Source of the DNA: Trogon surrucura
Taxonomy: Eukaryota > Chordata > Aves > Trogoniformes > Trogonidae
DNA: 64,000 nucleotides
NCBI GenBank assembly: GCA_020746105.1
Contig: CM036617.1
Span: 141,077,845-141,141,844 of the forward strand
Direction: 5' to 3'
Both the position numbers and the translations under genes were made by a program. Shown here one piece after another: positions 49,599 to 63,400 of the stretch; position 1 is the first letter of the stretch, and each line of letters starts with the position of its first letter. The notes under the pieces were generated by a model, which worked only from the letters and a program-made list of their open reading frames with translations, was not told where the DNA came from and did no database searches.

Positions 49599-52500
49599 GC
49601 CCTAAAAATTCTTCTCTAGCATTCCTTACTCCCTGGGCAAATAACAATTTATTGCAGGTCAGGAGTGGTTGCAGAAGTTACACCTTCTCCTCCGACACCC
49701 TCTCTCATTTGGATTCCTGGCTGCAAAGCAGCACAGTGCACATCTCCCCCCGAGCCACCAAGCCAGCCTTAATGCAAGCCCAGAAGGTCACCATGTTCTC
49801 ACCCCCAACCCTGCTACCTGATATTCACCTGAAGCTGCCATTGGGCAGGGGGTTTGTTTTCAGCAAGGATTTAGCCACACGAATCCCATTAACAGCACAG
49901 GAGCTGCTCAGCTTAAACCTCAGCGCACTGTACCGAAAACCTACCCCACTGTCTCTGATAAAAGCACCCATAATGGATTCTTTGTTAGAAGGAACCACTG
50001 AGATATTTTGTGGTGACACTGCAACTCATCTGAAACGTTACACCACTACCGAATGGTTTACTTAATTAAGAATTCCTAAGTAAATATTTTGAGCGTGCAT
50101 CAGTTGCAAAAATTGGCAGGAGAATCCCAGGCTCTGAATGCCATCTGCATGTGTTTAGGCTTTCAAATTATTTTTTTTTTCCACTGCTGGCTTTGGGAAA
50201 TCATTGTTCGGCACATGTTATTGAAATTCGAATCAAATAGGGCTGCGTGGTACTGTCCTGTGGTACACTTGTCCCTGCTGGAGCTCCAAGCTGGACTTTT
50301 AGACGTAGGGGCCATGGATGGCAACATGTTCACTCCCGTTAAATGAAAGGTAGAGATTTCTCTGAGGAGGTCACCCCCAAAAATAGTCCACAGATCCCAT
50401 CAGTTGCTTGGTACCAGTCTTTAACTAATTCTTACCAGTCACACCAGAGCAAGAGACAGTAAAAGCATTTAAGATTCAGGACTATTTCTGGCATGATGTC
50501 TCCTGAGGATTATCCTCCAAATGACAATCCAATCTGATTGCAAATTGGCCCAGAGCTTATCGGGTGCACGGCAGGTCCACTGTAATAATTTTTTTTCATC
50601 AAGCAGTGAGGCAACACTCTATATGTAACATAATATCCTGAAGACCTCTTACATCTCTAGTTTACCTGTATTCATTTTTTTTACACAAGGGAAGACTCTT
50701 GGAAGACAAAAATGCCTCACATGCCTCATATGTCCTATTGTATAAATCACACTGGCAAATTGGGCATTTACATTTAAATTGAAAATTCACATTTAAATTG
50801 GACATTCTCAGTCTTACAACATGCATCCTGAATTTGGGTGGTGAACTACTGTGTAACAAGCTTTTTTCTCTTGTCTCAAATCACATTATTCTAAGGGCAT
50901 CTTGTTATATGGCGGAAAACATTCACATCTTGTATATATAAAATTCAATAGAAGTAAAACAGGATGTTAAAATATCTGAAGTATGGGAAACATTAATTCC
51001 AAAGCAATTTAGGTTTCAAGAAGCGTTTGGTTTGCTAAACCAGAGTAAACTGATAGGCCTGTATTGGAAGCTGGAGGAAGGCAGCAGCTCTCCTGGCATG
51101 CATAGGGAAATTCATGAAAGGCTGGAATGTTCCTGCTTTGGTCCTGCCAGTGAGCAGGGTGGTGACACATAAGGCATAATCAAACTTATCTGTGCAAGTT
51201 TAATGAAAAACGCTGTTGATGTGAAACTGTTTGATTCCTTTTGAAAACCCAGGACCTTATGAAATTTAGAAATTAAACTGAAACACTTCTGTTTCATACA
51301 ACTTTTTTCTTATGGCTTTACAAACACAGTTAACAGGACTGCCAGCATCCACACACTTGTCTTATGCCCTGCAAAGCACGAAGCGACTTCCATCATCAGT
51401 AACAAAAATGTCTATTCCTGAATGCCAAGATGCCTGCTGAGCGCTTGCAGATGGTATTGATGTCCAGCCCTATTATTTGCTTTCCACCCCATTTCTGTTT
51501 CCCTTTAGCACCACAGAGTCCTAGTGATATCAAACATGAAGTCGTAGAGTTGTTTGCTGGGTAGTGATCCACCACAGTGGAAAGCAAAATTACCTTGTGG
51601 AGTAATTGTGGTGGGATATTGCAGTTCCCCTGGGGGGGAATACAACTTTGAAATACCAAAACAGCTGGAAGAGATAAGCCACAGATTTCCTGTGTCTACA
51701 CAAAAACAATTCAAAATCATGGAGAAATAAAAATTTCACAATTCAAGGTGTAAAATCCATTATTTTGTTATGTTTTTCACATAAAATAACATATTCATAT
51801 TTCACATGAATAAGCTCCATTGTAAGTGACAGGCATAGATATGGGTCTTTTCCAAACTTTATCAATTCCAAGCCTTAATCAAGCATGACTGCAGAGCACA
51901 TTCTAGTTTTTGTCCAAAGTTTAGCAGTCTGCTCTCTCCTGTGAAAAAGTTAAAAGCGAAAAAGAAGGATGAAGTCCTTCAGGCAAAGTCCAAGATTGGA
52001 CAAGACCTTATCCTGCTTAAATTTTGAGATCTGATGAAACTCTTGTCACAGCCATAGTGTGGCTCTGAAACCATGACAGAGTGGTTCTCATGCACAGAGG
52101 CATATATTCCTTGGCTAGCTCACTCCAAAATGTCATTCAGTGAATAGCAGGTATGCACTATGGGATTAAAACTTTGAAGATGCACTCTTGGCGGAATCTA
52201 TTTTAAAATACATGCTTTGTTATATTTTCCATTTAACATTTAATTATATATGTTTGGGGTGTTTGGGTTTTTGTGCTTTGTATGCATAGAGCTTCCATGG
52301 ATATGATACACAAATTCAAAGAGGAAAGCATGTAACAGTGGGTCTACAGGGAAGGAAGATACCTGCTTCCCAAAAGGAAATCATCTGTTGTGGTGGTTCA
52401 GGCAAAAACTCGTTTTGCTAGCCAAGATCTGAGCAGTCAATGAGAATAAATTCTGAAAATCCGCTGATGAGCCATTATGGTGGAAAATTCAGTCTTTTGT

Positions 52501-52654
52501 GGCAATTTTAGGACTACTCTGTGGTGTCTGTTAATAATGAGGAAGTAAGCACATATATGGCTTTAAGCTACACCTGAAAAGCCATACAAAGTAGTTTCAT
52601 TGGTCATTTTAAGTGAAGAAGGTGGAGAGACCATTTTGACCCCACACATAATGT

Positions 52655-52690
52655 GCAACTTGGACTAAATGACCACTGGAGGTTGCTATT
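52655..52690 (+). mobile_element. Possible CR1 3' end remnant
   Basis: CTTGGACTAAATGACCACTG and GAGGTTGC resemble the CR1 phrase that precedes the terminal octamers. It is very short and diverged. Confidence 0.3.
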
Positions 52691-55600
52691 TGTGCACAAA
52701 TATATGACTACAAATCAAGCTGTCTGACTGGTCTTGAACTAGCAGCAGAAGAGAAAAAATTAAATTCACTTTGTCAGCAACAATGGCTTTTTATACACTG
52801 AATACACCAATATACTGTAAGTTATGATTAATTTCTTCTTTTCCTTTCCTCACCACTATTTTCATGGCAGTAAATATTTGCTAAGACCATGAGATATCAG
52901 GATATGAAAATAAATAACATCTGCAAACAAAATTAAACCCAAAACCCCATAGGCTTGGTGCTGTCAGGTTTACTTACTGGCCTGTTTCTACATCTGGAAT
53001 TGGTGCACTGCTCAAACCAGTGGCAGTGTTTCTTGTTCCCATTTGCTATAATTGCCCACTTGAGGCAAAACTGTTGTCTGCCAACACAGAGGATGAAAAG
53101 AGTAAGGCCTTCTCTTGATTTTTCTCTACAGTTGATGAAGCTTTGGGAAGACACACCATAGGGGGAAGGGCAGCCACTCCTGTGCAGGTGTGCAGGTGGT
53201 AAGGGAGTGAGTATGAGGACTGGGCACACCCTTGACAGTACCCAAGGGTACCAGGCAGATCATTGCCTCCTTGACATACTCCCAATTTGGATACAGAGTC
53301 TTGAGCCCTAGACTTTTTTGTCCTCAGTGGCCCAAATTCACCTTTCCTTCAAATTACACTAATTGGTGTGCACTCATTAATAGTGAAGGCGCTTGCATTG
53401 TTTCCAAGAGGTGGGAAAAACTGGGACAGAAACACAGTATCCCAGAATCAGAAGCCATTGACCTCTCCAGGAGCATGAAGGCAGGTATTCTCTACACTTT
53501 TTCAGAGAAACTAATTATATCACAGTTTCTCCCGGATGATCTGTTTTTAGAATCAAGATATTTTGCCTCTTCCAGTATTTTTCTATTGATTTAGAGACCC
53601 CGCACCCATTCTGTGGTTAGTACTGTCATGCTACCAGCGAGCAAAACACTGTGCGACACTACTCAGTGGCAGATCAGCACAACTAGAAAGAGAATCCACA
53701 GAAACTAACACAGATACAAGCTAATAGAAGCAGCAGAGCAGCATCTGTTTAATTTTAGTCGACATGGAAGATACGGCGTCTCTCCTGTCCTTGGTGTTGG
53801 AGATGCAGAGGAGTTTTACAGCCAACTCACCTCTCAGACCTGGGTACATCTGCACCATTGCCCTGCCATGAGTTCAGCCTCACACAGGCATACCCAGACC
53901 AGCTTTAGGTCAGAACAGCAACCTGTCAGAAGTTGCAGCGTAACCACCATAGACTTGAGATCGGTACAGGCTGATTGCCTGGGTCCCAGGACAGGTTTGG
54001 CAACCAAGAGGTTGTGTTATGGCTAGATGGGTAGCTTCAAATGAGCTCAACTGGGCTGGCTGCAACATGAGCATACTCCCCAAACAGAGGTGCCCTGAAA
54101 GTCCCCTTCAGCCTGCACAGCAAGATCTTGCAAAGCTTTAATTTAAAGAAGGAAAATGATGTTAGGACCAATACAAGAGATTATCACAAATTTCAACACG
54201 CTAGATGCACAGTTGACACCCTTTGTTCTTTGCTGGTCATGTAGTCCTATCAGCTTCAGTGGGAAATTTATTATTAAGTTGCCTGAGTAAATGTATCAGA
54301 ATACGTCTCTGCACGAAGCCTTCATAGTAAACATCAAATCCCAGAATGAAGAGGAAGAAGCTTTGCACTAAGGCAGGTACCTGAGAAACACAGAGTGCAG
54401 AAATGCTGCATTTGATAGGTTTGTGTACTTTTAATAGTATTTGCCTAAAAGCAAAAAAAAAAAGCAGCATTTTTTTGAGCAAATCCCAAACAGAACTGCA
54501 CTTCAAAAAAAAAAAATTAATAGCCTATTAGTGTATTACCTAATCTTGCCTTTTCTCCTCAGAGTCTGTTTGGTGACCTGTATTTCCTAGTGAGAAAATT
54601 ATCTGCAGTCTTTCTGCACCATCATGTTCAACTGTAAGCAAAACTGCTTGCCACTTTTAAGGAGCAGGCCCACATTCCTCACACACAGCAAAACTCTCCC
54701 TGTCTTTTGATAATCATGCAAAGAGAAATTCTGATCCATCAGATGGATAATTTATGCTTAACCTCCTCACGTGAATTATCTCACTGAAGTCATGAGACAG
54801 TTTGTCTACATGAGGTTATTCACATTAGTAGAAGAGAACAGGGTTTGGTTGTTAGTACACTGTGAGACTCATCAGACCTTCATATATGTTCCAAAAAGTT
54901 GGAGATTACTCTAGAACGGCTGCATTCTGAGAAAGTCTTAAGGGCAAAAAGAAGGGGGAACTCCCCAGAAACTGTAGAATATAAGAAATATATTTCGTAT
55001 GCAGATTCGAAATGTTACTGTATTCGGCATGTGGCCTTTCTGCGAACAGCAACACCATGCTTTATAATCTGAACTGTCAACACTAGTGCAAAACAATGTA
55101 ACACCCAGCAGGGCTATCCATGAATTTCTAAGGTTTCAGCTGCTTATTTCTAAATTTTAATTTTAAGTGATGTAAGAGCCATGGTAAACCACGCACTCGC
55201 TTTTCTAGTTGCCTGGCTTTTTGAGCTTATTCCAGGTGTTCAGAAGGATTAGCAAAAGCCATTTTGAGTTGTTTTTCCAGAGGGAGTTTCTAAATTTGGT
55301 AAGCAGCCATAAAAGTCGTGCATCTGTGTTATTATCTCAGTGGCCCATGTTGGGTGTGTCCCTAGCTTTTTGCAATTCACTGTAAGCTTCTGAAAGCAGC
55401 TGGATGAAATACTTCTCCTTCTAAAATCCTCTCTCAAAAGATCTCTCACACACACTGACAATTATACACATGAAAGCATTTACCTGGATTTTTGTTATGT
55501 TGTATATTGACCCAAATTTAGCTTCTTTCCTTCCAGATGAAGATGCTTTTGGCTATGGGCATCTTGCATGTCTTTTTCCTCCATCTCTTTCTAAATCTCA

Positions 55601-55879
55601 TCATTTGAAGAAGTCACTTTATGGCCATGTAATCCAAAGAGTGAACATGTTTAAAGAGGTAACTGATAATAAACATTTGGGACTCACAGCTGAGCCAACA
55701 GAGGCAATACTAAAACTGTTACAGAAAAATGAAGTGTCAGAAATCCATAGGATATATAGGCTGATGGTGTGACACACATGGTGTCAGTCAGAGAGCATCC
55801 AGGGCAGGTTAAGCATGGCTTAACAGCTACACCTGAGCCACACTCTATAGTCTTTCTGCCAGCCTTACACTTTTTGATA

Positions 55880-56046
55880 CATAGAATCCTAGAATGGCCT
55901 AGGCTGGAGGGGACCTTACAGATCATCTAATCCAACCTCCCTGTCATGGGCAGGGACACCTCTCAACTAGATCAGGCAACACATGGGGACCCAATGGGGA
56001 TCGAACCCGCAACCTTGGTGTTATCAGCACCACGTTTTAACCAAGT
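55880..56046 (-). mobile_element. tRNA-Ile-derived SINE with CR1 3' tail (TguSINE1-like)
   Basis: On the minus strand the 5' part (56045 down to about 55986) matches the tRNA-Ile body from the D-loop onward. It shows CTTGGTTAAAACGTGGTGC, an anticodon-loop equivalent CTGATAA, and an intact B box GGTTCGATCC at 55998-56007. The first part of the tRNA with the A box is missing. The 3' part is a CR1 end with GGTTGGATTAGATGATCT, the GGTCCC...CAGCC block and a terminal ATTCTAGGATTCTATG. From memory, TguSINE1 of passerine birds has this tRNA-Ile head and CR1 tail architecture. The alternative, a CR1 that captured a tRNA pseudogene, is less likely. Confidence 0.75.
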
Positions 56047-59000
56047 CTTCCTTCACTGCTAACAAATACTTTTTTTCAATACTGTCATTCTGTTACCGCT
56101 GATATTTTTAACCTCTTTACCCTTAAGTGCAATAGAAATTGATAGAGAAGCGCAGCCTTTCTGTTTGAATTACATTTAACCATACTAGAGAAGAAAAAAT
56201 TAAGCTAATAACCAGTATCATAGACTCTGATTAAGTCATGAAACTATCAAATTTTCCTAAAAACCTACAACTTAAACCTCATTAAGCCCTACAACACTTA
56301 CCCACTACTCAGAAGGTGAGGCTAGCTAAAAAGTGTTGTGATTATAGCCAAGGATAGTCATGGACATCCTCTAAGACGCACAATCTACAACCTGCATCCT
56401 TAGTTTCTCTCAGTGGTTACCCAGGTCATGTGACATGTCTTGTAGATGACGTCAAGCATTGAAAGCTCCCGTCAGGATATCACAAAGCCACAAATACTGG
56501 AGACTGAATGAGCTACATTCCCAGGAGAGATTTTTTATGAGAAAGCAATGTCATAATCACTTCTGTCTGAATGGTGACGAGAAGACACAGCATTAAGAAC
56601 AGAAGGGGGTAAATAGAACAGAAGAGACCTTGAGAAGACAGCAGCCATCCACCTTCCCTGAGGCAGGATCAGATACACCTTTCTCTCTCCAGACTGATAC
56701 TCAGCACTCTTTATAAAAAAAACGTAATTTAATTTTCCCAATATTTCTGCAGCTTCTTCTCTGATGCCCAGTGGAAACAGAATATTTTGGCCACAGACAT
56801 CTTGCACAGTCTTTTACATTCTTTATAAATCTTATGCAGAGCAAAACAGTCCTCATTCAATTTTCCTCTCAAGCATGAGACCTCTGATTATTTCTATCAC
56901 TCTTTTCAACATCCTCTCCCACTGGCCCATGTTTTCCTGCATAACAAACTGAATATCATGACCAGTACCGAAGGAAATACACTCCCGTCTCCTTCTCGCA
57001 GGGATACAATAATAAGATAACTGAGCTTGCTACCCCACACATTTAGTGCCGTTCTGGATTCTGCCTGTTACCCACTGATCCTGGGCTGCCCTTAGCTCTA
57101 ATTTGGGCATTGCCTCAGTACAGAGCTGATCAGCAGGTATCTTCTGGATGACACTCTTACCCTCCTTTGCTTACCAACATTATGCCCCAAACTAAACTTC
57201 AGAATGTCCCTCCTTACTTCATACCACAGTCTGAAAAGACAGGAGTGCTACTCCTCTTGGGTTGGATTCAGTGGAGAGCTATCATGTATGAGATGAGTGA
57301 CTAACTCCACTAACTAAATTAAGGACCACAGACCTCAAGCCATCTTCGTGATGAGGCTCCTTGACTACCCAGTTTAGATCAACCACCACACCCTGGGGCA
57401 GGTGGAGGTGAGAGGGAATGAGCTGATTTGAGAAATGGTTGGCACCATATTGAGAGTGAAATTTACTACATTGAGCGTATCAAAAACAATACTGTCTCAG
57501 CACTGAAGTCTTCCTTTGTATCCTTCATAAGTGGTATAGGAGGAAAACGAAGAAAAACACTGCCAAATCTGAAAATAGGTGGAGAGAAATAGGGTTGAGA
57601 CCTGAGTAAAGTGACTAGTCCTCATTTCACAGTGAGTTTCCATTATTTCTGATTTCTTCAGTTCCTGCATGGACCCAGTGTTAAGGCTCTCTTGCAGCTG
57701 TGTCAAATGGGCCCTGCAAAAACAGTTTGACTCCTTGAACTTGTGTCTCACCCCCTCATTGGTGGAATAGTAGCAGTTGTGCAATTAACGTCCAGTTATC
57801 AGCTCTCTTTTGATTTGCAAATAAGGGAAGCTGCAGCATTTGACTTTGAAAACGTGAGGGGAAGTAGGTAAAAAGTGTAGAAACACTATTTGCATAGATT
57901 ATGCTTCATATTGACATTAAGGGTTTTCATGTTTGAGACAGTGAACTCTGGCAAGTAAAGGCATCCTCACTAAATACTTAAAATACAAAAAGGTCATGTT
58001 TTAAAATCATCTATTTTAAGAGTCTTAAAAATATTGCATGTGTTGGCTCCCACCGATACACCATCTGAATAAATCTAAACAAAATTTTGGTGCAGTATTG
58101 AGTTTAATTATGGCAGAGGAAGCAATTTTCCCAGTAAGCCATAGTCAAAGTAGGTTTGATCTTTTTTGGTTTCATTGCACTTCTGAGAATTGGAATAACT
58201 GTGCAGAATTGCTCTAATCAGAGATGTATGAACTATCTAAAAGAAATGAAATGGCATCACTTCCAACTTTACTGGGTCTTTCTCTCATGTCTCAAAACAA
58301 AGCCAGAGAAATTTTTGTTCTAAGGAATCACGCGTGTTGGTGAAAAAAAGTGTCTTTCAGTTGCAGGCTGAAATGCAGTCTCTTTTTTTTTAATTTCTAG
58401 GACAGTCTGCATGGTCAAGGGGCCCCAGGAGTTAAGATTAAGAGTCCAAATTGTTAGACGCTTCTGAATTTTCTGTGATTAATGGATTTTCTATAGAATA
58501 TATTATAAAACTTTCTATCCAATACCTTTAAATAAACAGATCTAGAATTAAGCCAATGTCTATATTTTTCATTCAGTTTGTGAGCATTTCATCCCTAGTA
58601 AAAATCAAAGTGCCTGATTTTATTGGATTACCATTGCACTCTTCCATCAAAGTGAATCCGTAAACTCCAGTTTCTCTGACTCACACACAAAGGATTTGTG
58701 CCATATCCTCAAGCTTTCCTAGCTCAGCCTATAGGATCCAGGATGAAAGTTTACTGTCATGGCAAAACAAACATGTAGCATGGGAAAGACATCAATGTAA
58801 CACAAAATTGTGTGGAAGCTGAAAGCCCAAAGTAACTCTGAGAGCTGGGGTTTGGTTTCTTTGGATCTTTAATCCCCAAAATGGCTTGATTTTTTTTGTC
58901 CAAATTGTTCACTCAGGTCTAATGACCATTGAACAGTCTAGCAGACACTACACATGAGGTAGGATTAGGAGGTCATGGGTTCAGTCCGTAAGTAGGACCA

Positions 59001-60433
59001 CTCACCCCTGTCACAAATCTACTCAGTTGACAGACAATTCTTTGTGATGAGTTGGCCACCCATTTGGAGGGTCAAAAGAAATCTCGCTTATTTTGAAAAT
59101 TTGACCATGAGACACAAACTGCCTTTCTGTATGGGGAAGCCCACCCCACAGACACCCAGAAAAAAAATCACTGTTCATGCTGTTCAAAATCCATCTTCCC
59201 AAGGCTCTTCCTGTGGTGACTAGTGTTTTTCAAGCTGAGTGCTTTTATTCTGACTTCTGGTGTGTTCAGAAATATACTTAGAGAATGCTGTAAAAATCTT
59301 AAAAGAAGAACTAGTTGCAGTGACTTAACACCATACGTTTTCATTCAGTAACTTTAATACAGAATATTTTTTGAATGCTTTCACAAAAAAGGTATTATAA
59401 AATAATACCTTAGTGCCATGTCTTAGAGTATACTTTAGATCTCTCTTAAGCATCTTGTTAGTTAAGCTTCAAAACTTCCTGTCACCAGAAAGAAAAGAAA
59501 AAAATCCACAGCATTCTTTCGGTCTTACAGAAGTACAAGAGTAAGAAAATCATCCCTTTGGGGTTTTTTTGTTTAGTGTTTGGAAAACTACAGCTTCATG
59601 AAGGATCTGATAACTAACCCATATGGTGCATGATCCTGATAATACAATCCAAACATTACAAACCAACTCCCAAAAGCTAACAAGAATCAGCGTCTTTGTT
59701 GTACAACAAAACAATGCGATCTCATATTAACCCAAAATCCAGTTCCTCTGGAGATACCAAACTCCTAATTCACAGTGAAAATAGATGGTGATAGAAGATG
59801 ACACATGTCCTACAGCTTGATGTAGCCTCCCAGAGATGAAACAGAGGGCTTGATCTCTTGTGGTGTGAAAAATTCTCTGGCATTTTTTGGAATCAGAGAA
59901 CTGACAGAAAATCAGATAATTATACTTGCCTGTGTAAAATTCCTGTAAGTATTAACTCCATATTGTATTCTCCTCTTTCTGTTTAAACATTTTTTTCTGC
60001 ATTTGGTTTGCACAACCATGCTAACTCTTTTTCTGGTAAAGCTGGGAGCAAGAAGCCTGCTGATTACTCCAATAAATGTGATACCATTTCCTGCTGAATG
60101 GGTGATATTTTCCAGTACTGAATTGAATGAGTCTATCTAGAAATTTAGACATGGATTGGTATTTAACTCTATGGCCCAGTGGGGCAACCCTGTGAAGGTC
60201 GAGTTGAACACACGTGTCAGAAACCATGCAACCAGTTTGGGACTCCTTCAGAAGGGACAGAAATATCGTACATTCATGGCTCATATGTCATTTAAATATA
60301 ATATGTCTCTAACTCAGAAAGAAAAGATGAATGATTATGTATGTTTGTAAGGTTGCTTTCTGAATGGAGAAGTGAAGTGATGCCACGATGGATTTTAGCC
60401 ATACCCTACTACAGAGGAATTGTGAGTGGCAAA

Positions 60434-60468
60434 ACAGCCTAGGCCATTCTGTGATTCTATGATTCTAT
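60434..60468 (+). mobile_element. CR1 / SINE 3' tail remnant
   Basis: CAGCCTAGGCCATTCTGTGA followed by TTCTATGATTCTAT. The words CAGCCTAGGCCATTCT are identical to the 3' part of the tRNA-Ile/CR1 SINE at 55880, so this is probably a truncated relative. Only about 35 nt remain. Confidence 0.65.
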
Positions 60469-63400
60469 CTGGCTTACAGCATGGCCAGACTTATGAAATA
60501 GGCTTACTACTTTTGAATTTAAATAGTGTACTTTGAGGACCTCAGGGCTTTCTAGAAATGGCAATGAATGAATCCACACTGCACAGAAGAGGATGATTAC
60601 CCTCCTTTTTCCAGTAGAAGAAAGTGTGATTTATAGGACTGGAGACTTCAAACAGGAAGTTTCACATTATAAGATTTTTTATACCATAGACCCTTTTTGA
60701 ACCGTAAATGTCATATCATGGTCAGTCCTCTAGTCAATTTGGTCATGTAGCTCAAAACCACCCTTGCATTGTTTCAGTGAAAGAAATAAAAATTGACAAC
60801 CTATTTCTTGTTGAAGGGATTATTCTCAGTTCTCCAAGGTTTTCAGCACAGAGTATCCTCCATCTCTACAAAATATCACTGCATAGAACTCTAACACAGA
60901 GAAAAGTTCATTAAGAAATGCTTCCCATGACAAAAAAATCAGTCAGAAGGAAAATATAAACCCAAAAGAGAAATAAAATAGTTTATAGTGTAAGATCCTA
61001 ACACACTGCAGCACACTAAAGTCACTTCCACTGACTGAAATCTACAGCCAGGCCTGGCTGAAATGGTAACTTCCAGGAATGAAATAGGAAATCTTGGGAG
61101 AAAGAGACCTCATAGACCAAACCTGCTGCCCTCCATAGTCGGAGCATTCCCCATATCTGCAATGTGGTCACAGCTGTGACAGCAGCATGGGAAGATCTAT
61201 GCAAGAGGCCAAGCAAGGTAAAGAAAGCAGAAGGGAAGATGGTCGTGCTACTGGTCCATGCCGAGCCTCACGCCAAGCTGGTAGCGGTACCCAAGTTGAG
61301 CAGAGTCCGGTGATACCAACAGCTGCAATGTGCAAACGTGGCAATAGTGATCCCAGAAAAGACGTGTACTATGGCAGAGATGATTGAGCTGCTTGACCTC
61401 AGATGACTCGGTGTGACAAATACAGGGATTGAAAAATAAAATAAAACTCCACATAGCCAAGATTGAAAAACTGAGTGTTTGCCTGATGGCTTTTTTCCAG
61501 TTATAGAAGGAATTGTCCTCCAGCTCTCCCAAGATACAGTCTGCGTATTTTTTAATTTGAGGAGAGGACCCAGAAAAAAAATTTGGCACATTTCTTTTGG
61601 TAAGTTTCTAGAAACTGATGTTCTCCCTCCCTTATTTCTCTCTCCACACCCAATGACTGCAGTGTTCAGTGCTGAACTACAAAAATCTTCTCTGAAGTGA
61701 AAATGTAGTTCCTTTTCTATAACCATTCAGTCCTTGAATTCTGTGCAGAAACCATCAACAAGGCAGCGGCAGCTGTGGTGTTCTGGGCTGCTGGAAATTA
61801 TGCCAAGGCTGATCCAACTCATGTCATTCAAACCTACTAGTTTCCTCATGATATGAATCAATCGTGAGAAAATAAAAAACTGTATTATATTTGCCCACAG
61901 CAATTTGTCTTGGTCACTGATCCTTTGCAATGCCTTAATGTCTTCATGAGTTTAAAATCCTGCACCAAATACTGCAGATTCCATTAATATCACCCACACT
62001 TCACTTTCTGTGAACTCACATAAAAGTAAGCTAATATTTTCAAACTGCTGCTACTTCAGGCTGGAGGGGGTGGAATTAAATATTCCTTACTCTGAAACAT
62101 GGTAAACTGTTGGGTGGCTTTTATTTTTGTCTTACTGACAGACTGTCTTCCTAGCGGCTGAGATCCTTCGGTTTGATTGCAAGTTGTTGACTTGCAAGCT
62201 TACAGATGTCTTGGCCTGTGTTAAGTCATAAGGAAAGTTGTGTAGAAAGCAGCCAAATTGTAACCTGACACTGGTATAGATGAATAAAAAGAAAACTCGA
62301 AGAAGTAGGTCCCTGTGAAGATCTTGTGAGTTACTGCAGCCAGCAAATGAAGCTGGACTTCTGCAATTTCTGTTCAGCAATTTTATCAAGGAATTAAGTG
62401 TTGCTGCAGCAATTCTACACTTATCCTTGTTAGTTTCCATTATTTTTCTTAATTGGTATCAGATGTGGGTGGGATCCAACACATTCTGAACCTTCCTCTG
62501 AGCATGGTGGGACACTGTAGAGGCAAACCAAATAGTTTTCAAACCTGTCCTATGTGAAATAGAGAAAAGCTTAGGGTTTTAATAAATCAGGGATTGAAAA
62601 TTTCTAGCCATAGCAATAGATGAGAAGTGGTACTGTTAGAAATGTGAATACTTAGGCACAGAACAATGAAAGAGCTGTTTGTTTTTAATTTGAATAGGGT
62701 AATTAATCCAAAACATCTTCTGCTTTACAAAGCTTTCAATGAACTTTGATGGAAAAGCTGGAGAAGAATATCATGAAGGGCTCCCTACCATCCTAACTTA
62801 GTGAAATTTTTCACATGCAGTATCTTTGCCAAACAAACTCTTACTCCACTGCTCTGTGTTTATTGAAATTTGTAGAATTACCCATTCCATTTTGAGTTGA
62901 GTAATTCTAGCCATCACAGCACAATGTAAAAGGGATCAAAACCCCACACAGGAGTTTGTAAAGATCTGCTAGCTATAGTTTTCAATAAAGGTACACTTTT
63001 AGACAGGATCAAAACCAAGCAGTTGCTGGACACTAGATTAAGTTTTACTGGTTTTAGATATCTGTCTCCATATCCTCCACATTTTTGAGTCTTACAGCTT
63101 CTAAATGGCATGGGAAGCCTCCCTGGCATATATTTAGTGCACTATTTTGCTGCATTTACCTTCCTAGTGTCTTTCTGAATGAGAGCCCTTATCACTATAA
63201 TGTCAAATCAGGGACATGATAGGCCAGATCATCCCCATGTGTTTAGGATCTGAAATGGAAATCTGAGAGATTGCCCTCTGGAGTCAGAGACATGTAGAAA
63301 ATCAGGCATCCTGACTCAGGTCTCACATGGCACTGTTGAGACCTAGAATATCAGCTCACTTCCCATGTTCACAGCTCGAGTCAAGGTATGAGAGGGATGC

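Noticed and set aside
49652-50065. 137-codon plus-strand open frame in intron 1
   Set aside because: No domain, no splice or promoter support; length is within reach of chance in a slightly GC-richer stretch.
55986-56046. Functional tRNA-Ile gene
   Set aside because: The acceptor stem and A box are missing, T-stem bases are substituted, and the segment runs directly into a CR1 tail, so it is a SINE head.
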